DNA from: Chamaea fasciata
Taxonomy: Eukaryota > Chordata > Aves > Passeriformes > Sylviidae
DNA: 64,000 nt
Assembly: GCA_029207755.1 (NCBI GenBank)
Contig: JARCOQ010000003.1
Span: 1,612,001-1,676,000 of the forward strand
Direction: 5' to 3'
Part shown: positions 13,584 to 24,984 of the stretch, one piece after another
How positions within the stretch are numbered: the stretch's first letter is position 1
Layout of the letters: every line of letters starts with the position of its first letter
Position numbers and translations under genes: made by a program
Notes under the pieces: generated by a model
The model's input: the letters and a program-made list of their open reading frames with translations, nothing else
Told to the model about the DNA's origin: nothing
Databases searched by the model: none

Positions 13584-15599
13584 AAGAAGGAACTTCTGTG
13601 CAGCTCAAACCTGCATTAACTGGGTGCTGTTGGGTTTGGTGCTGCGCAGGGCTGGGAGCTGGACGTGGTGATCCCTGTGGGTCCCTTCCAGCTCAGCTCA
13701 TCCCGTGACCTCAGGGATGGCGCTGCTGTGTGAGGTGCATTGTGTCTGCACGAAATCAGAGTTCACACTGCCTTCTCTGCATTCCTTTTATTTTTTCTAA
13801 CCTTGCACCTAAAATTTGCCCTCTCTCCTCTGACGGGCCTCGAGAAGGAGCTTTGAATGTGGTGGCAGCACAACAGCACTGAGAGATAACAAGACACGTA
13901 CCTCCAAGGTGTAATAAATACTAATGTTATTTCCTATTGTTATTTGAATCTCCACTCCTGAGAGCTTGAGTTCAATCCTAAATTGTCCTTTTATTTTTAG
14001 GCTGGCTATCCAGCAAGTTAAAAAACAGCATCACAAGGAGGTCCTAAGATGGGGCTTGCTCCAGTTTTCCTGCTGAGCATGTGTTTAGGAATTGCTGCTA
14101 AAAAAAAGTCAGAGAGGATGGTAGTTGCGTGCTGTCACATGGCCTGATACAGCACAGAATCTGCTCAGCATTCTTGAAGGGAAATTATCCAGTGCTGCAA
14201 CTCACAATTTATAATTGGTTGCGTATTAATAGCTAAAAAAGGCAATAAAATCCACTGTGTGTTTAAAAAAAATAGTAAGTAAGAGTATTACAAGCTGAGC
14301 AGTGAAAATCTGGGAGACTTCTTGGCTAGAGCAGGGCTGCGTGCAGTGTTGTTTCTCCTTTATTAATTACAGGCAATTTTAAATCATCTCCTTCCTTCAA
14401 GGAAGGATTTTGTTCAGCTTTTTTTTTTTTTTTTTTTTTGTTCATTCTAATCTTGCTAAAACGCGATGCTCTCTTGAAACCTCTCCCTTGTGTCATAACA
14501 GTGAGACGTGCTGCCTCTTTTGTCCCTGCCCTTTGGGAAACGCAGTTACTGCTGCTCGTTGCCTAACCCTGCTGTCCTGACTATCAGTGCACCTCCCTTG
14601 AAAGGAAAAGAAACCAAAACTCAACAGCAGATTTGTTCTTCCCCCCCCTGTGAGTTCACTTTTATTTGTGGTGTTTAAGCTAGACTGTGCGAGTGCCTCG
14701 TGGAAACTGGGGGTTAAAAATGTGTGGTGCAGTATTAGAGTGGAAGGCTCGTTTTTCAGCACTCTAATTATTTCTGAGTCACTGTATTTATGAAATGTCA
14801 TGTAATAACTGCTTCGCCACCACGAAAAAATAAATAGTGCAAAAGCAGGCGCTTTAGGATTTTGACATTTTAGTGTATAAACATATTCCCCGGTCTCTCT
14901 GGGGGATACTGGGAATCAGATAATGTTTTTACGACTTCTAAAAAAATGACATTGAATTCCATCATCTGTAACACTCCATATATATTGTTGGTGTTGAGCA
15001 TTTTATTGCAGCCTCGGTGGCTTATATTGCAAGTGTCAGCTGCAAAGAGAGAACGTGCAGAGGTAGGGTTGTGGAACCGGGGGGGAACAAGAGGGTAAAG
15101 CCTTGCAGTGCACACCACAAAGCCCCTGGAGCAGCTGGAATGGCAGATCCCAGGCCGTGCTGGGACACCAGGATTCACCCTCAGCTTTTTTTCATTTCAG
15201 GATGGATCACAAAGCCCTTGCTGAAGGAGGCTTCCTGCTCTGGGGAGGATAAGTAAGTCTGGGGTTTTGTCAAGCCCTGTGTGAATGACCTATTAACTCC
15301 AGAGTAACTGGGACACCTTGAGTGACACTCTGGGAGTGAGTACAGAGGGGAAGGAGGATGGGTGCTGCCCCAGGTGGGCTTCTGAGTAGTCCTGCATGGT
15401 CCCTGAGAGCAATGTCCTGCTTCCTCTGAATTTACACCAGCTGGCAGACCGAGGTGACACATCCTCTCCTCAGTGCTTTCTTTACCTGTCGGCATTCAAA
15501 AATTACAGGGAGTGTGGAGTGGGATCTACCATGAATTTTGCTGGAAGCGGTGAAATGATTCACCCTTTCCCCATCAGGACAGGGCAGTTATCCTTAGAA

Positions 15600-16180
15600 C
15601 CATCAGCCCCCTGAGCTGGTGGACAGGGACAGGGAGCAGAAAAGACCCTCTGTGATCTGGGGCCACGGAGGCTCACTGCAGGGCTGAGAAAATTCCATCA
15701 TCCCACGGGGAGAGGCTCCACCCAGGGGGAGGAGCCCAGCATTCCCACCTGGATCAAAGCTGGGATCCAGAACAGCAGCACAGCCTGTGTGCACTGGATT
15801 CCCAGAGGGAGAGCAGACCCAGCTCAGCACCACTGGGCCCTTCTCCAGGATCATCTCTGATCCCACAGAACCACAGCTGGCACTGCAGGAGGATTTATTT
15901 GGACTGACACCAACACCCTGACCAACAGGGTGTCAGGTTATGTTCTGACTCTGTCAGTGTTTTTCTTCTTTTTTTTACTTCTTTTTTTAATTTGCCTTTT
16001 TTGTACTATTACATTTTTAATTTTCTTAGAAAAGAATTGCTATTCCTATTCCCATGTCTTTGCCCAAAAGCCCCTTAATTTCAAAATTACAGTAATTTGG
16101 AGGGAAGGGCTTTACATTCTCCATTCCAAAGGAAGCTCCAGCTTTTCCCTGGCGGACACCTGACTTTCCAGACTAAGCCT
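15600..16180 (+). mobile_element. LTR-like block of a passerine endogenous retrovirus (probable solo LTR)
   Basis: The sequence matches my memory of a repeat widespread in songbird genomes. It has a GC-rich 5' part (GAGAGGCTCCACCCAGG near 15,710, then CACAGCCTGTGTGCACTGG). A perfect hairpin with ACACCCTG/CAGGGTGT arms follows at 15,913-15,933. Next come a T-rich stretch, TTTTCTTAGAAAAGAATTGC near 16,018 and TATTCCTATTCCCATGTC. The end is near GGACACCTGACTTTCC at 16,155. No gag or pol reading frame adjoins it, so it looks like a solo LTR. Exact ends and a target-site duplication were not resolved. A CR1 fragment begins directly downstream, so repeats are stacked here. The family name is uncertain. 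Confidence 0.5.
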
Positions 16181-16189
16181 CCCAGCCAG

Positions 16190-16390
16190 GGTGGTTTTAG
16201 GGAAGGCAGGTCCTGCCTGACCGAGCTGATCCCCTTTTATGAGCAGGTGATAAGTGCCTTATTGAACACAGTAACCAATGAGTGCAGGTGGCACTCAGTG
16301 CTCTGGTCTGGCTGACAAAGTGAGGATTGGTCCAAGGTTGAACTCGATGATCTTGGAGGTCTTTTCCAACTTTGATGATCCTATGTGTCT
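16190..16390 (+). mobile_element. CR1 LINE fragment, internally deleted, with 3' tail
   Basis: Around 16,199-16,250 a frame reads GRSCLTELIPFYEQV, which resembles the CR1 reverse-transcriptase segment just before motif A. From about 16,322 the sequence jumps to the CR1 3' end: TTGAACTCGATGATCTTGG, then TCTTTTCCAAC, ending in a diverged TGATGATCCTATG tail. The region between these parts is missing, so this is a dead copy with a large internal deletion. CR1 is the dominant LINE of birds. Confidence 0.8.
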
Positions 16391-19300
16391 CTGATGTTAT
16401 GTTGTATTTCTGACTTCTCTAGAAATACAAGCAGCTATTAAGAATGCCTCTGCCTATTATATCCAAGGATAAGTGTTTGAGATACTTGAGAGATACTCAG
16501 AGAATTGGTAAGCTTTCAGCAGAAAAAAAAAATGTCCTGAGATCAATTTCCTGATCCAGTAGTGAAGGCGTCATATCATATAAAATGTAATGTGATTGTC
16601 CATGGCCCTAATAAAATCTTGACTTTTCCACCAAGCTTTCATCTATAAAAATCAAATTTGTCTGGCGTTCGTCTGCATTTTGAAAGGGATAGGGATTTTC
16701 GAAATAGATACGATAGTAATCCTGTATGGTACGTTAATATAGGAGAACAATAATTTGTTGCATTTTTTTTTTAACACAGAAACAATCAGCAGGGAAATGT
16801 GCATAATAATTGCCTTTGTCCTTCATTTTCACAGGGCATTAGCTAATGAATTTAAGCTGTACTTGGCTCTTGCTCCAGTAAGAAAACTACATTAGAGATC
16901 TTGTAGCCTTGGTATTATATAAAACCTTCCAGTGGGTTTTATTTTAGTCTCACTGAGGCGATGCTGCCACGGGCTGAGGAATGCATCTCAATTTTGTGGT
17001 GAGCAGTGAGGTCAGCATGGACTGATGTAGTGGGTCAAGCAAGCTGAAGGGCATCTACAGTTACTGCCAGGTGCCAGACCCTCTTTGTTTGGCTCCTTAT
17101 ACTTTAACCAAAATTTCATGCCTGCTCTTATGATGATGACAGTTTCTGGTTCATCTTTTGGGTGGGAAGATTTGCCCAACTCATTCCAGCAGTACCAAGA
17201 TTCATGCTAGGGAGAATAAGTTGTTTGGGCAATGGGTTGGGACTGCCAATCCCTCCTGGATTAACCGGGCACCGTTTGCTCCCTTACCTCTTTTCATCTC
17301 CAAAACCAGGCTCTGGGCTTTCCACGCCTGCAGCTCTGCATTTGCTTATCCTATCTGCCTCCTTGGGCAAATGCTTGGATGGATAGTGCAGGAGATGTTC
17401 TGAATTACCCCAAACCATCGTGCAAAAGGAGCATTGCTGGTGGCAGAAGCAGTGGCTGGAGAGCTTTGGTGCCCTGAGGTGTGTGCAGGGGGCAATCTCC
17501 CATTTTCCTAAACATTTACAGCCTTACTGACAGAGGTTGACTCACACCAGAAGTAAATTCAATATGCATGAAAGGACTCTTGTTCTTCCTCAGTGGAGAG
17601 CATAAAGACATACTGTCAGACAAATTAATCTCTCTCTGATAATTTTCTTTTCAACATCATTGAACTGTCATTTCTCCTGGGCTTTGCCAGGATGTTTGAT
17701 ATCTCCGTTGTTTCCCAAAACAGACAGATTCTGCCAGCTGGGCTGATACAGGCATTTCTGCCAGCAAGAGAGATGCTGAGATGCCTCTACCAGCCTCGTG
17801 CTGTTGTTGTGCAGGTCCTTTGCTGAGCTCTGGGGCTCTGGTTAGGGATGAAAGGAAGATCTCTTGGTGATTGATTAGGTTGCGTCTCTTAGTGCAGCAA
17901 TGGAATCGTTCCCAGCTTGACCTGGGCTCGGAGCACATTTGCTGGGGTTTTGTGATTCTGCTTTTTTTTTACTGGAGAGAAACCCATATACACCTCCAGA
18001 TCTTTAACTTCAAAACTAGTGATTCAAGATTGCCCCAGGCACAGGAGTGTCACCTATCTCCACTTAAGAAGTAGCTCCAAATAGAGATTTTCCTTTTTTT
18101 TTTTTTTTTTCAATTGTCCCTCTACACGGCTGACAAAGCAGTCGCTCCTTCTAGGCATGTGTGAAGGGTCAGTAAGGCTCCTAAAAGTAGTCAGAGGAAA
18201 AAAAATAATTGAATTTCCCATCCCAGGACTGTGGATGTAAGATGTCTACACTGATCTACAACCTCCTCCTTCAGCCTGGGACTCTGCCATAGGGACACAT
18301 GGCCCTTAAGGCTGCGTGTCCTCCATAGCTCTTGCAGAGGAATTTAACAGAAATCAAATTGTGAAGTGGGGGAAACAGGAGGAACCCAAACATGACCGTG
18401 ATGTGGCAAAATAAGTCTTACATCCCACTTGTCGGCTCTTTCATTTTTGGAAGATGACACTGTCTCCATGTTTTTGACAGTGTGACTTTAATATATACAG
18501 TCTAAAAAGTATAGAGGGAGGTTAGTGATAACTCAGCTAAAAATATCTTGCAACACCATTTAAATCCCTGTGGGTTAATCTGGGCAAAATGAAGGAAAGT
18601 TTCTGAGTCTGGAATTATCTAACTTGGCTGTGATTATCTAGTTTAATTTCCAGATTAACTAGAGATATTGATCTAAACGGAGGTATTAAAAGTAGGAGCA
18701 GGAAACTTTGCAGTCATTTTTACAACAGAGTTAATTGCTTGTCCTCTCAAAGCTAAGTCAGCACACCATTTCACGCCTGCCCAACACCATTACTGCAAAC
18801 TCTTGTCCACTTGGATGTCTTGCATACATGAGCAGCTCCTTGGGGTTCATTTTCATGAGCTGTAACTGTGATAATTGTGCCTCTTCTCCAGGCCACACCA
18901 CACACACACACACGTTTCCACTCTGTGCTTTGAGATACTTTTCCACAATATCTCATTGTGTGGGATTCTGGTTGTACAAGCTGTTGGCTACAAATTTCCC
19001 CCCCTTAGTCTGGTAGGAAGACCTTTTTGTGTAGCAGATTATTTTATCACATGTGTAAGTAAAGTAACTGCTTCTCCACTGGCTTCCAAGGAAGCCTCAG
19101 ATTTGATCTCTGATGGCCTGTGCATTCCTAATGCCTGTACTCCAAGGAAATGGACCCCTGATACTGATGACCTGAGTGGATGACTGATGGTGTAGATCCA
19201 AAGTTAACCAGGCATTCTCTTGAAAAGTGACATTTATCATATTTGGGCAAAGAGGAGTTTCCTGAATAATCTTTAGAGACAGCTGGGTTATATTTTTATG

Positions 19301-19394
19301 ATTTCTCTGGTAGTTACAGAAATGCAGATAAAAGACTTCACATTTTTTCCAGCTTATTATTCTGATCGCATGTCCAGCCGCTGACTTTTGAATG
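16391..19394. other. Intergenic DNA, no gene seen
   Basis: No recognisable coding exon is present. A short (CA)n run lies at about 18,900-18,913. Scattered ORFs of up to about 100 codons show no conserved-looking composition. Confidence 0.5.
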
Positions 19395-19439
19395 AACAGG
19401 ATCACAGTTTATTCGATTTTCGAATAAACAGGATCACAG
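19395..19439. repeat. Hairpin flanked by 13-bp direct repeats
   Basis: AACAGGATCACAG occurs at 19,395-19,407 and again at 19,427-19,439. Between them TTTATTCGA-TTT-TCGAATAAA (19,408-19,428) is a perfect 9-bp palindrome with a 3-nt loop, overlapping the second repeat by two bases. The arrangement may be a diverged 32-bp tandem duplication whose unit boundary happens to be palindromic. It lies just outside the CR1 fragment that follows. Confidence 0.9.
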
Positions 19440-19454
19440 GCTTCACCCTCCTGC

Positions 19455-19684
19455 CAGGGAGCTGTAGAGAGGGATAAGGTCCCTCCTGAACCTCCTTTTG
19501 TCCAGGCTGAGCCACCCCAGCTCCCTCAGCTGCTCAGAACTGAGCTCCAGACTCTTCCCCGGCTTCACTGCCCTTCTCCAGACACTTTCCAGCACCTCAA
19601 TGTCATTTTTGTCCCGGCAGGACTCGAGGTGTGACCTCCCCAGTGCCCAGTGATCAGGGCCCTGGTCCTGCCGGCCACATTATG
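19455..19684 (-). mobile_element. CR1 LINE fragment, reverse orientation
   Basis: Read on the + strand this is antisense CR1. TCCTTTTGTCCAGGCTGAGC is followed by CCCCAGCTCCCTCAGC, TGCCCTTCTCCAGACAC, TTCCAGCACCTCAATGTC, GACTCGAGGTGTGACCTC, and GGTCCTGCCGGCCACAT at the far end. The order matches the 3' part of avian CR1. The fragment is 5'-truncated, as is usual for CR1, and carries no intact ORF. Confidence 0.88.
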
Positions 19685-22600
19685 TGCTGTTTAGTCTAAA
19701 AAGAGGGGGAGGAAGGCATTCTCTGCCTCATTAGTGCTGCAGGATGTCCTATACAAGCATAATTACACTCTGCAAAAAGGCCAGGGAGACCACACAGGAA
19801 GGGTATTGAAGAACTGGAAAGGAGACACCGAGCATGACAAAAAATTGCAAGTTGCTATTTATGGACAAAATGCAGGCTGCTTCTTTAGGTTTTTCGATTT
19901 TTTTTTTTTTTTTTTTTTGAGAAGAGAGAAGCAAGGGCTACGAAAAGGTGGAAACAATTTAATGGGTATCAAAAGGTAATGACAAAACTCATTCAGACCA
20001 TTGCAAGCTGACTGACGGGCGAGTTGATAATAAACTTGGAGAGAGCATCACTAATCCACAGCGTTCTGATGTGGAGCAGGGAAATGCTTTTTGTAGCGTG
20101 GGGTCTCCACCATCATCTTTGCTCCTCGTTTTTTGCCCCATCTTTGCTCTTGCCTCCACAGGCTGAATTGCATTGTGACTTCTGCATCTCAGGAATGCGA
20201 CTCCTGTCCTTGACCTCCTCTGCAGATAAATACAACCTGCCCTTTACTGCTGAGTGCTTTGGGAAGAATGTCAGCCAGACAAGAGAGGGGAGATAAAGGA
20301 AAGACAGGTGAGGATGTTTTTCATCTGCCCTTTTTCTCAACCCTCCTGCTTGACTTGGGCAGTGGGGTTAAGAGGAGCAGGCCAGGGGGTTCCAGGGTGG
20401 CATCATGAAGCTGAGCACAGGAGAGCAAAGGGCTGTGACACTGTGACATGAGGCTGCCACTCAGGGAACTGGCATTTTGGGGACCCCTCCTGGCACAGAG
20501 TCTGGAGGGGGAGGCACAACAGGGTCTCACCACATCCTAAAATCTACTTCTTCTACAAATGTTGGTATTTCCGTGCCTTAAGCACAGCTGGAGTATTGCT
20601 GGCATGATCTGCTTTTGGTCTAGGCCGGGATAGGAGCTGGGCTGTTTGGGAATTGCCTTTTCCCAGCTGCCAGTCTCAAAGTCAAGCTTTCAGAGCACAA
20701 ATAAAATGGGATATTGCACACACACAACCCCTTTCAACTGTCACTGATATTTAGAGGGAATATTCAAAACAGAATGGCTGTTGGGTGTTACCAGGCCATG
20801 TGAAATGACATCCGAGTGGAATTTTATCAGCAACAAACAAGAAATGAAGAAGGGAGGATTTAAAATTCCTTTTTTTTTTCTTTCTATCTATACTATGATT
20901 TGTTATGTGTGTGTACATATATGTATACACACGTGGATTTTTAAGTTACTGTTGGGATGTGAAGAAACAAAGAAAAAGAGCAGATAATGTAATGTTACTT
21001 GTTACAGGACAGAATGTCCCAGTGTCAAGCACCGGTTAGGGACACGATGGGGAGCAGGAGGATGGTGCTTTACACGTATGACTGAGGTCAGTGCAAATTC
21101 TCCACTACTTCCATTAACAAAGTTTTGATGGGATCTAGAAATACAAGGAGGTTAAAACGTGGCAGGTGTAGGTGACCTCATGCACACAGACCTTTGCCTC
21201 AGAAAGCAGAATGTCCTTGCAAATCTGACATAATCCAATTCCTTGATTTCCTCAGTGACATTTCTGCAGGCTCATGTACGGGAGGACGGGGAAATGGAGA
21301 TTTATGACAGCTATTCCTAGCAAAGGTCATTCCTTGATTGGTGAGCAACCTGTCCTTAGTCACGCTGATGACGAGGCGTTGAAGGATAAGGGAGAGGCTG
21401 GAGAGCTTTAAAGCTTGACAGGGAAAACCAGAAATAGAGCATAGATCATCCCTCCGCTTGGGCCAGGAAGCTTGAGTTCTTCCACCATCAGTCAAAGCCA
21501 GGGAGCAGCAGGCAAAATCCAGAAAAAAAATATATATACACAGGGATTTAAGTTGTGATTGTGAGGGAGTCTGAGTGTTGAGATAGCAAGGGGAAAAGAG
21601 GAGGCACAGAGCACGAGTTTTTGGATGGGAAGGGTGCCCCTGGTGAAACCAGCTGCTTATAAATAACAGGGTCAGGTTGCTCTGGGGCCTCCCAGCATCC
21701 TGTCCAGAGCCACTTCCAGAACAATGCAGATGATAAAAAACACCACAAATACACACAAAGACACTTCCTCAGCCCTCCTTCCATATCCAAGGAAGGCAGC
21801 AGGTGTGATGCTTATATGGTTTAAATAGATGGTGTCATTGACATTAAATAATAAAACAGTACCTACCTATTCATCACATGACTTACTCTTCCTGCTTGCA
21901 GAAGAGCTTTGACACTGAACATAAAATGAAGCACCATTTTTTTTTGAAATCAGAAGGACCCTTCTGGGAGTCACACCAGAGTTATTCACTCAGCTGCTGA
22001 CCTTAAAAGAGAGCATTGGGCACCTTGGTGTAACCAGCTTTGCTTGTTTTCAAGCTCCTAATATTGGATGAAGTAAAGGTGTGACCGTTTCCCCAAAGCT
22101 GGGCTCAGGTCCTGAGCTGAGCTATGCTTTGAGCTGGGTCAGTGTCACAGACCAGGCTTGTGGCCAGCAGCACCAGTCAAGAGATATTGGCAATATTGAA
22201 ATGAAGACAACATGGGAGCTCCTTGCTGACCCAGCTGACCCAAGGAGGAGCTCTGGGGCTGTTCATCCATGCCCTTGCTAATCCCTTTTTGCCAGTTACT
22301 GGTTCCTCTGGGCTGTGAGCTGCCAGCAGAAGTCACAAGAGCTTTGGAGTTGGTCTGGTGTAAGCCTCAGCCCAGTAACCTGAGAATGCTGTGATGGCCT
22401 CAAGCTTCCAATCTGCAGCTGGAGATCTCGCCCTACCTCCCTCAGTAATTCCAAAATTTCAAGACCTGAGGATGGCTGCTCTTAAAAACTGTGAAACAGA
22501 GGATTTGTAGGATAATTGCCTGTGCTGTATTTCTCCCCACAAAGCCAAGGCAAAAGCAGCCTTATGCTGTGTGCCTCCCAGGCCTGGTGTAACTTGAACC

Positions 22601-24040
22601 CAAAAGCTATGAAGGAAATGGAAAATGTTAATAAATAATGATGTTTGAAACACAAGTCACTGAACAAACCACCAGACCTTCTGTGTTTATTCCACTGGAC
22701 AGAAAATGTCTCAGTTTGAGGAAAGTAAGATCTTGGGCTAGGTATGTCTTAGGAGTTAGCCTGGGTGCTGCAGGTTATTCAGAAGATAAATGAGAGAAGC
22801 TCACGGATTAACTTTTGGTAATATACTCAGAATGAAGACAACTTTTGAAATGAAATCAGCACGACTGATTACCAAGGATCTCCTCTGGGCCACTGGAATT
22901 TTAAATTGCCTTGCTTGATCCACTTCACAGCTGCCAGTTTTCCATCTGGTATTTCCCGAGTCAGAACCAAGCCTTTGCGTGCTCCATACTGCATGCTCTC
23001 GGTCTGATGTGCTCTGGAAATCCTGGCCTCATTTCCCAAATCCTGAGCAGGTGATCTGCACTTAAAAAGCCCAGTGATGTCTCCCTCAAGTGTGTTGGAA
23101 TTACTCTGTGTTCATACACCAGCTGCAAAACTGGGACGGATATGTTAAGACAAATGTACAAAACCTCCAAATTTTAACTTTGAAAATATTCAGCGGGGGA
23201 AAAAAAAATATTTTCCAAGAAAATCTGTATGAATAGTACAACTGTCTGCAACGTTTCAGTGTAACACTTTAAAAAAAAAGAGAATCACTGCCTCTCCCAG
23301 GACAGCTCCAAGGGCACACCCTCTGGCAGCTGGGCTAAGGGCTGAAGACTAATACATTACGAGCAAAAAAGGGTGACCTTTTCAATAGCCCAAATTTCCA
23401 ACCTCTCCAAAGTAACTTAGCTCAGGCTACAGTCATTCTTTCTCTCCTTTCACTGCAGCCCCTGAATGCTGGCAGGAAAACACTGGGACAAGGAGATTCC
23501 CAGACTGTGGATCGGGCTTAGACTCCTTTCGGCTTGTCGTGGGAAAGAACCCAGAGGACTGCAAAGCCCCGAGGCTTCAGTTTTACAGCTGCTCTCAGAG
23601 CCCCACTGCATTATCTTATTTCCACTCGATAGCTGGCTGAGTTTGTGACCTGGCTGGCTGAGAGGTTTAGGATTAGCTCCCAGAGATCACGCAAACCTTG
23701 ATTCTGGAATTCACCTCCAGCAAGCGGCGCTTTGAGATCCAAAAATTTAAGACACCTGTACGGGTGTCCAGCGGGAACCGGAGCAAGGCACCTGGGAATT
23801 TTACATTAATGCTGGAGCCCAGCACCGGGGCTTTGCATCTGGGTCCCGACAGCTCCTTCGCGGCACTGCAGTGTAGGGGAAGGGTTCGGCCAGCATCGGG
23901 AGTTCACAGCCGCATCCCACAGGGACCATCACCGCTCCGTTCCCCCCTGCGGATACTTGGGCATCAACCTGCGCACAGCATCCAGCCCCCGCCGCCTGCG
24001 TGCCGTCCCCTGAGCACGCAGGTTCAATCAGCAAGGAAAC
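19685..24040. other. Intergenic DNA approaching the EHBP1 promoter, no gene seen
   Basis: No exon recognised. A T21 tract lies at 19,898-19,918. GC content rises from about 23.8 kb. The - strand 185-codon ORF at 21,199-21,756 shows no recognisable domain and is taken as chance. Confidence 0.5.
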
Positions 24041-24041
24041 C

Positions 24042-24084
24042 GATGGAAATTGAACGGTCCTGCCTACGGTTTTCAATTTCCATC
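24042..24084. repeat. 13-bp perfect inverted repeat at the edge of the CpG island
   Basis: GATGGAAATTGAA (24,042-24,054) and TTCAATTTCCATC (24,072-24,084) are exact reverse complements separated by 17 nt. A third partial copy (CATCAATTTCCC) follows directly. It sits about 0.7 kb upstream of the likely transcription start, so it could be a paired factor-binding site or a structural element. This is inference only. Confidence 0.9.
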
Positions 24085-24634
24085 AATTTCCCATCCCATC
24101 CGGAGCCGCTTAAGGAGCGGGGCCTGCGCTGCGGGACTCGGGTCAGGCCTGGCGTTTGACCGACCCCTCCTCAAGGCGGGCCCTCGCCGCGGTTCCTCCT
24201 CCCCTCCCGCCGCCTCGCTCCCTTCAGCCGCCCGGCGCCCACCTCAGGGGAGGCACCTTCGCTTCCCTCCCCGGTTCCCTGCCCGGCTCCCTCCGTCCCT
24301 GCCCCGGCCCTGCCCTTCCCTTCGCGCCGCTCCCCGGCCCCGGGGCGGCGGCGAGTCCCGGGGGCGCCGGCGGGGCCCTGACAGCCCGCTCCTCGCGCCG
24401 CGCCCACCCCGCGCCTCTAGGAAGCGCCGCAGCCAATCGCCGGGCGTCTGTGCGCTGACAGACAACGGCGCTGACCTATAGAATAGCCCCTCCTCGCAAG
24501 GAGCCCCGCCTCCTCGGGCTCTGTGACCAGTCAGAGCAGAGGGAGCGCTGGGGGCGGCAGATGAGGATCCGCGAGCCCCTCTTCCCTCACCGGCTCCCCC
24601 CTCCGCTGCGCGAGGTGATTGACAGGCGCGCCAT

Positions 24635-24709
24635 CCAATGGGCCGCGGAGGGCCGGCGGCGGGGCCAATGGCGCGTGGGGGCGGGCCGCGGCGGGCGGCG
24701 GGGGCGGGG
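24635..24709 (+). promoter_or_regulatory. CCAAT and GC-box cluster of the core promoter
   Basis: CCAAT occurs at 24,635-24,639 and 24,665-24,669, with a further CCAAT upstream at 24,433-24,437. GGGGCGGG (Sp1-type) occurs at 24,677-24,684 and GGGGCGGGG at 24,701-24,709. NF-Y and Sp-family proteins are the known binders of these motifs. Their spacing implies transcription starting at roughly 24,720-24,830. Confidence 0.65.
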
Positions 24710-24719
24710 GAGCGGCGGG

Positions 24720-24984
24720 CCGGGGTGAGGCGCGGCGCTGCGCCGGCAGGAGGGCGATGGTGGCGGCGTGAGGCGCGCTGCGACCCGCGCTGTCTGCCCG
24801 GCCGGCGCGGAGAGCGGCGGCGGAGCGGTGCTCGCCATGAGGCTGCGGGAGGACCGGGACGGCCGCGGGGCGCTGCCGGCGGCGGGGCTGCCGCAGTAAT
24901 GGGCAGCGGCGGCGCTGACTCTCGGCTGCCGTGTGGTGCCAGCGCGCCCGCCCGGCGGGACCGCCCGCGAGGAGCCGGCGGCAG
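24720..24984 (+). other. EHBP1 exon 1 (non-coding leader; start approximate)
   Basis: The 3' end is set by a strong donor, GGCAG|GTGAGT, with GT at 24,985. The 5' end is an estimate placed just downstream of the GC boxes. The exon contains two upstream ATGs (24,837 and 24,899) but not the EHBP1 start codon, which lies in the next exon. It has not been matched to a transcript, so the exon is a prediction from splice signals and promoter position. Confidence 0.6.
24837..24899 (+). other. Upstream ORF 1 (20 codons) in the EHBP1 leader
   Basis: ATG at 24,837 in GCTCGCCATGA opens a 20-codon frame beginning MRLREDRDGRG and ending at TAA (24,897-24,899). The stop overlaps the next ATG as TAATG. It lies wholly within predicted exon 1, so it would be present in any transcript starting upstream of 24,837. 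Translation is unproven. Confidence 0.45.

Larger units (their letters stand above)
2116..15599. other. Intergenic DNA upstream of EHBP1, no gene seen
   Basis: I found no recognisable exon or RNA gene in this 13.5 kb. The longest ORFs (for example 198 codons on the - strand at 3,407-4,003) have low-complexity, non-conserved-looking translations. The listed small duplications and homopolymer runs are the only clear structure. A perfect hairpin (9-bp arms, 4-nt loop) lies at 4,413-4,434, and long T runs lie near 12,699 and 14,419. Undetected distal enhancers are possible, but the sequence alone does not show them. Confidence 0.55.

Noticed and set aside
1..24000. Exons of TMEM17, which lies upstream of EHBP1 in mammals
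   Set aside because: I looked for its protein segments in the translated frames and saw none. It is probably outside the window.
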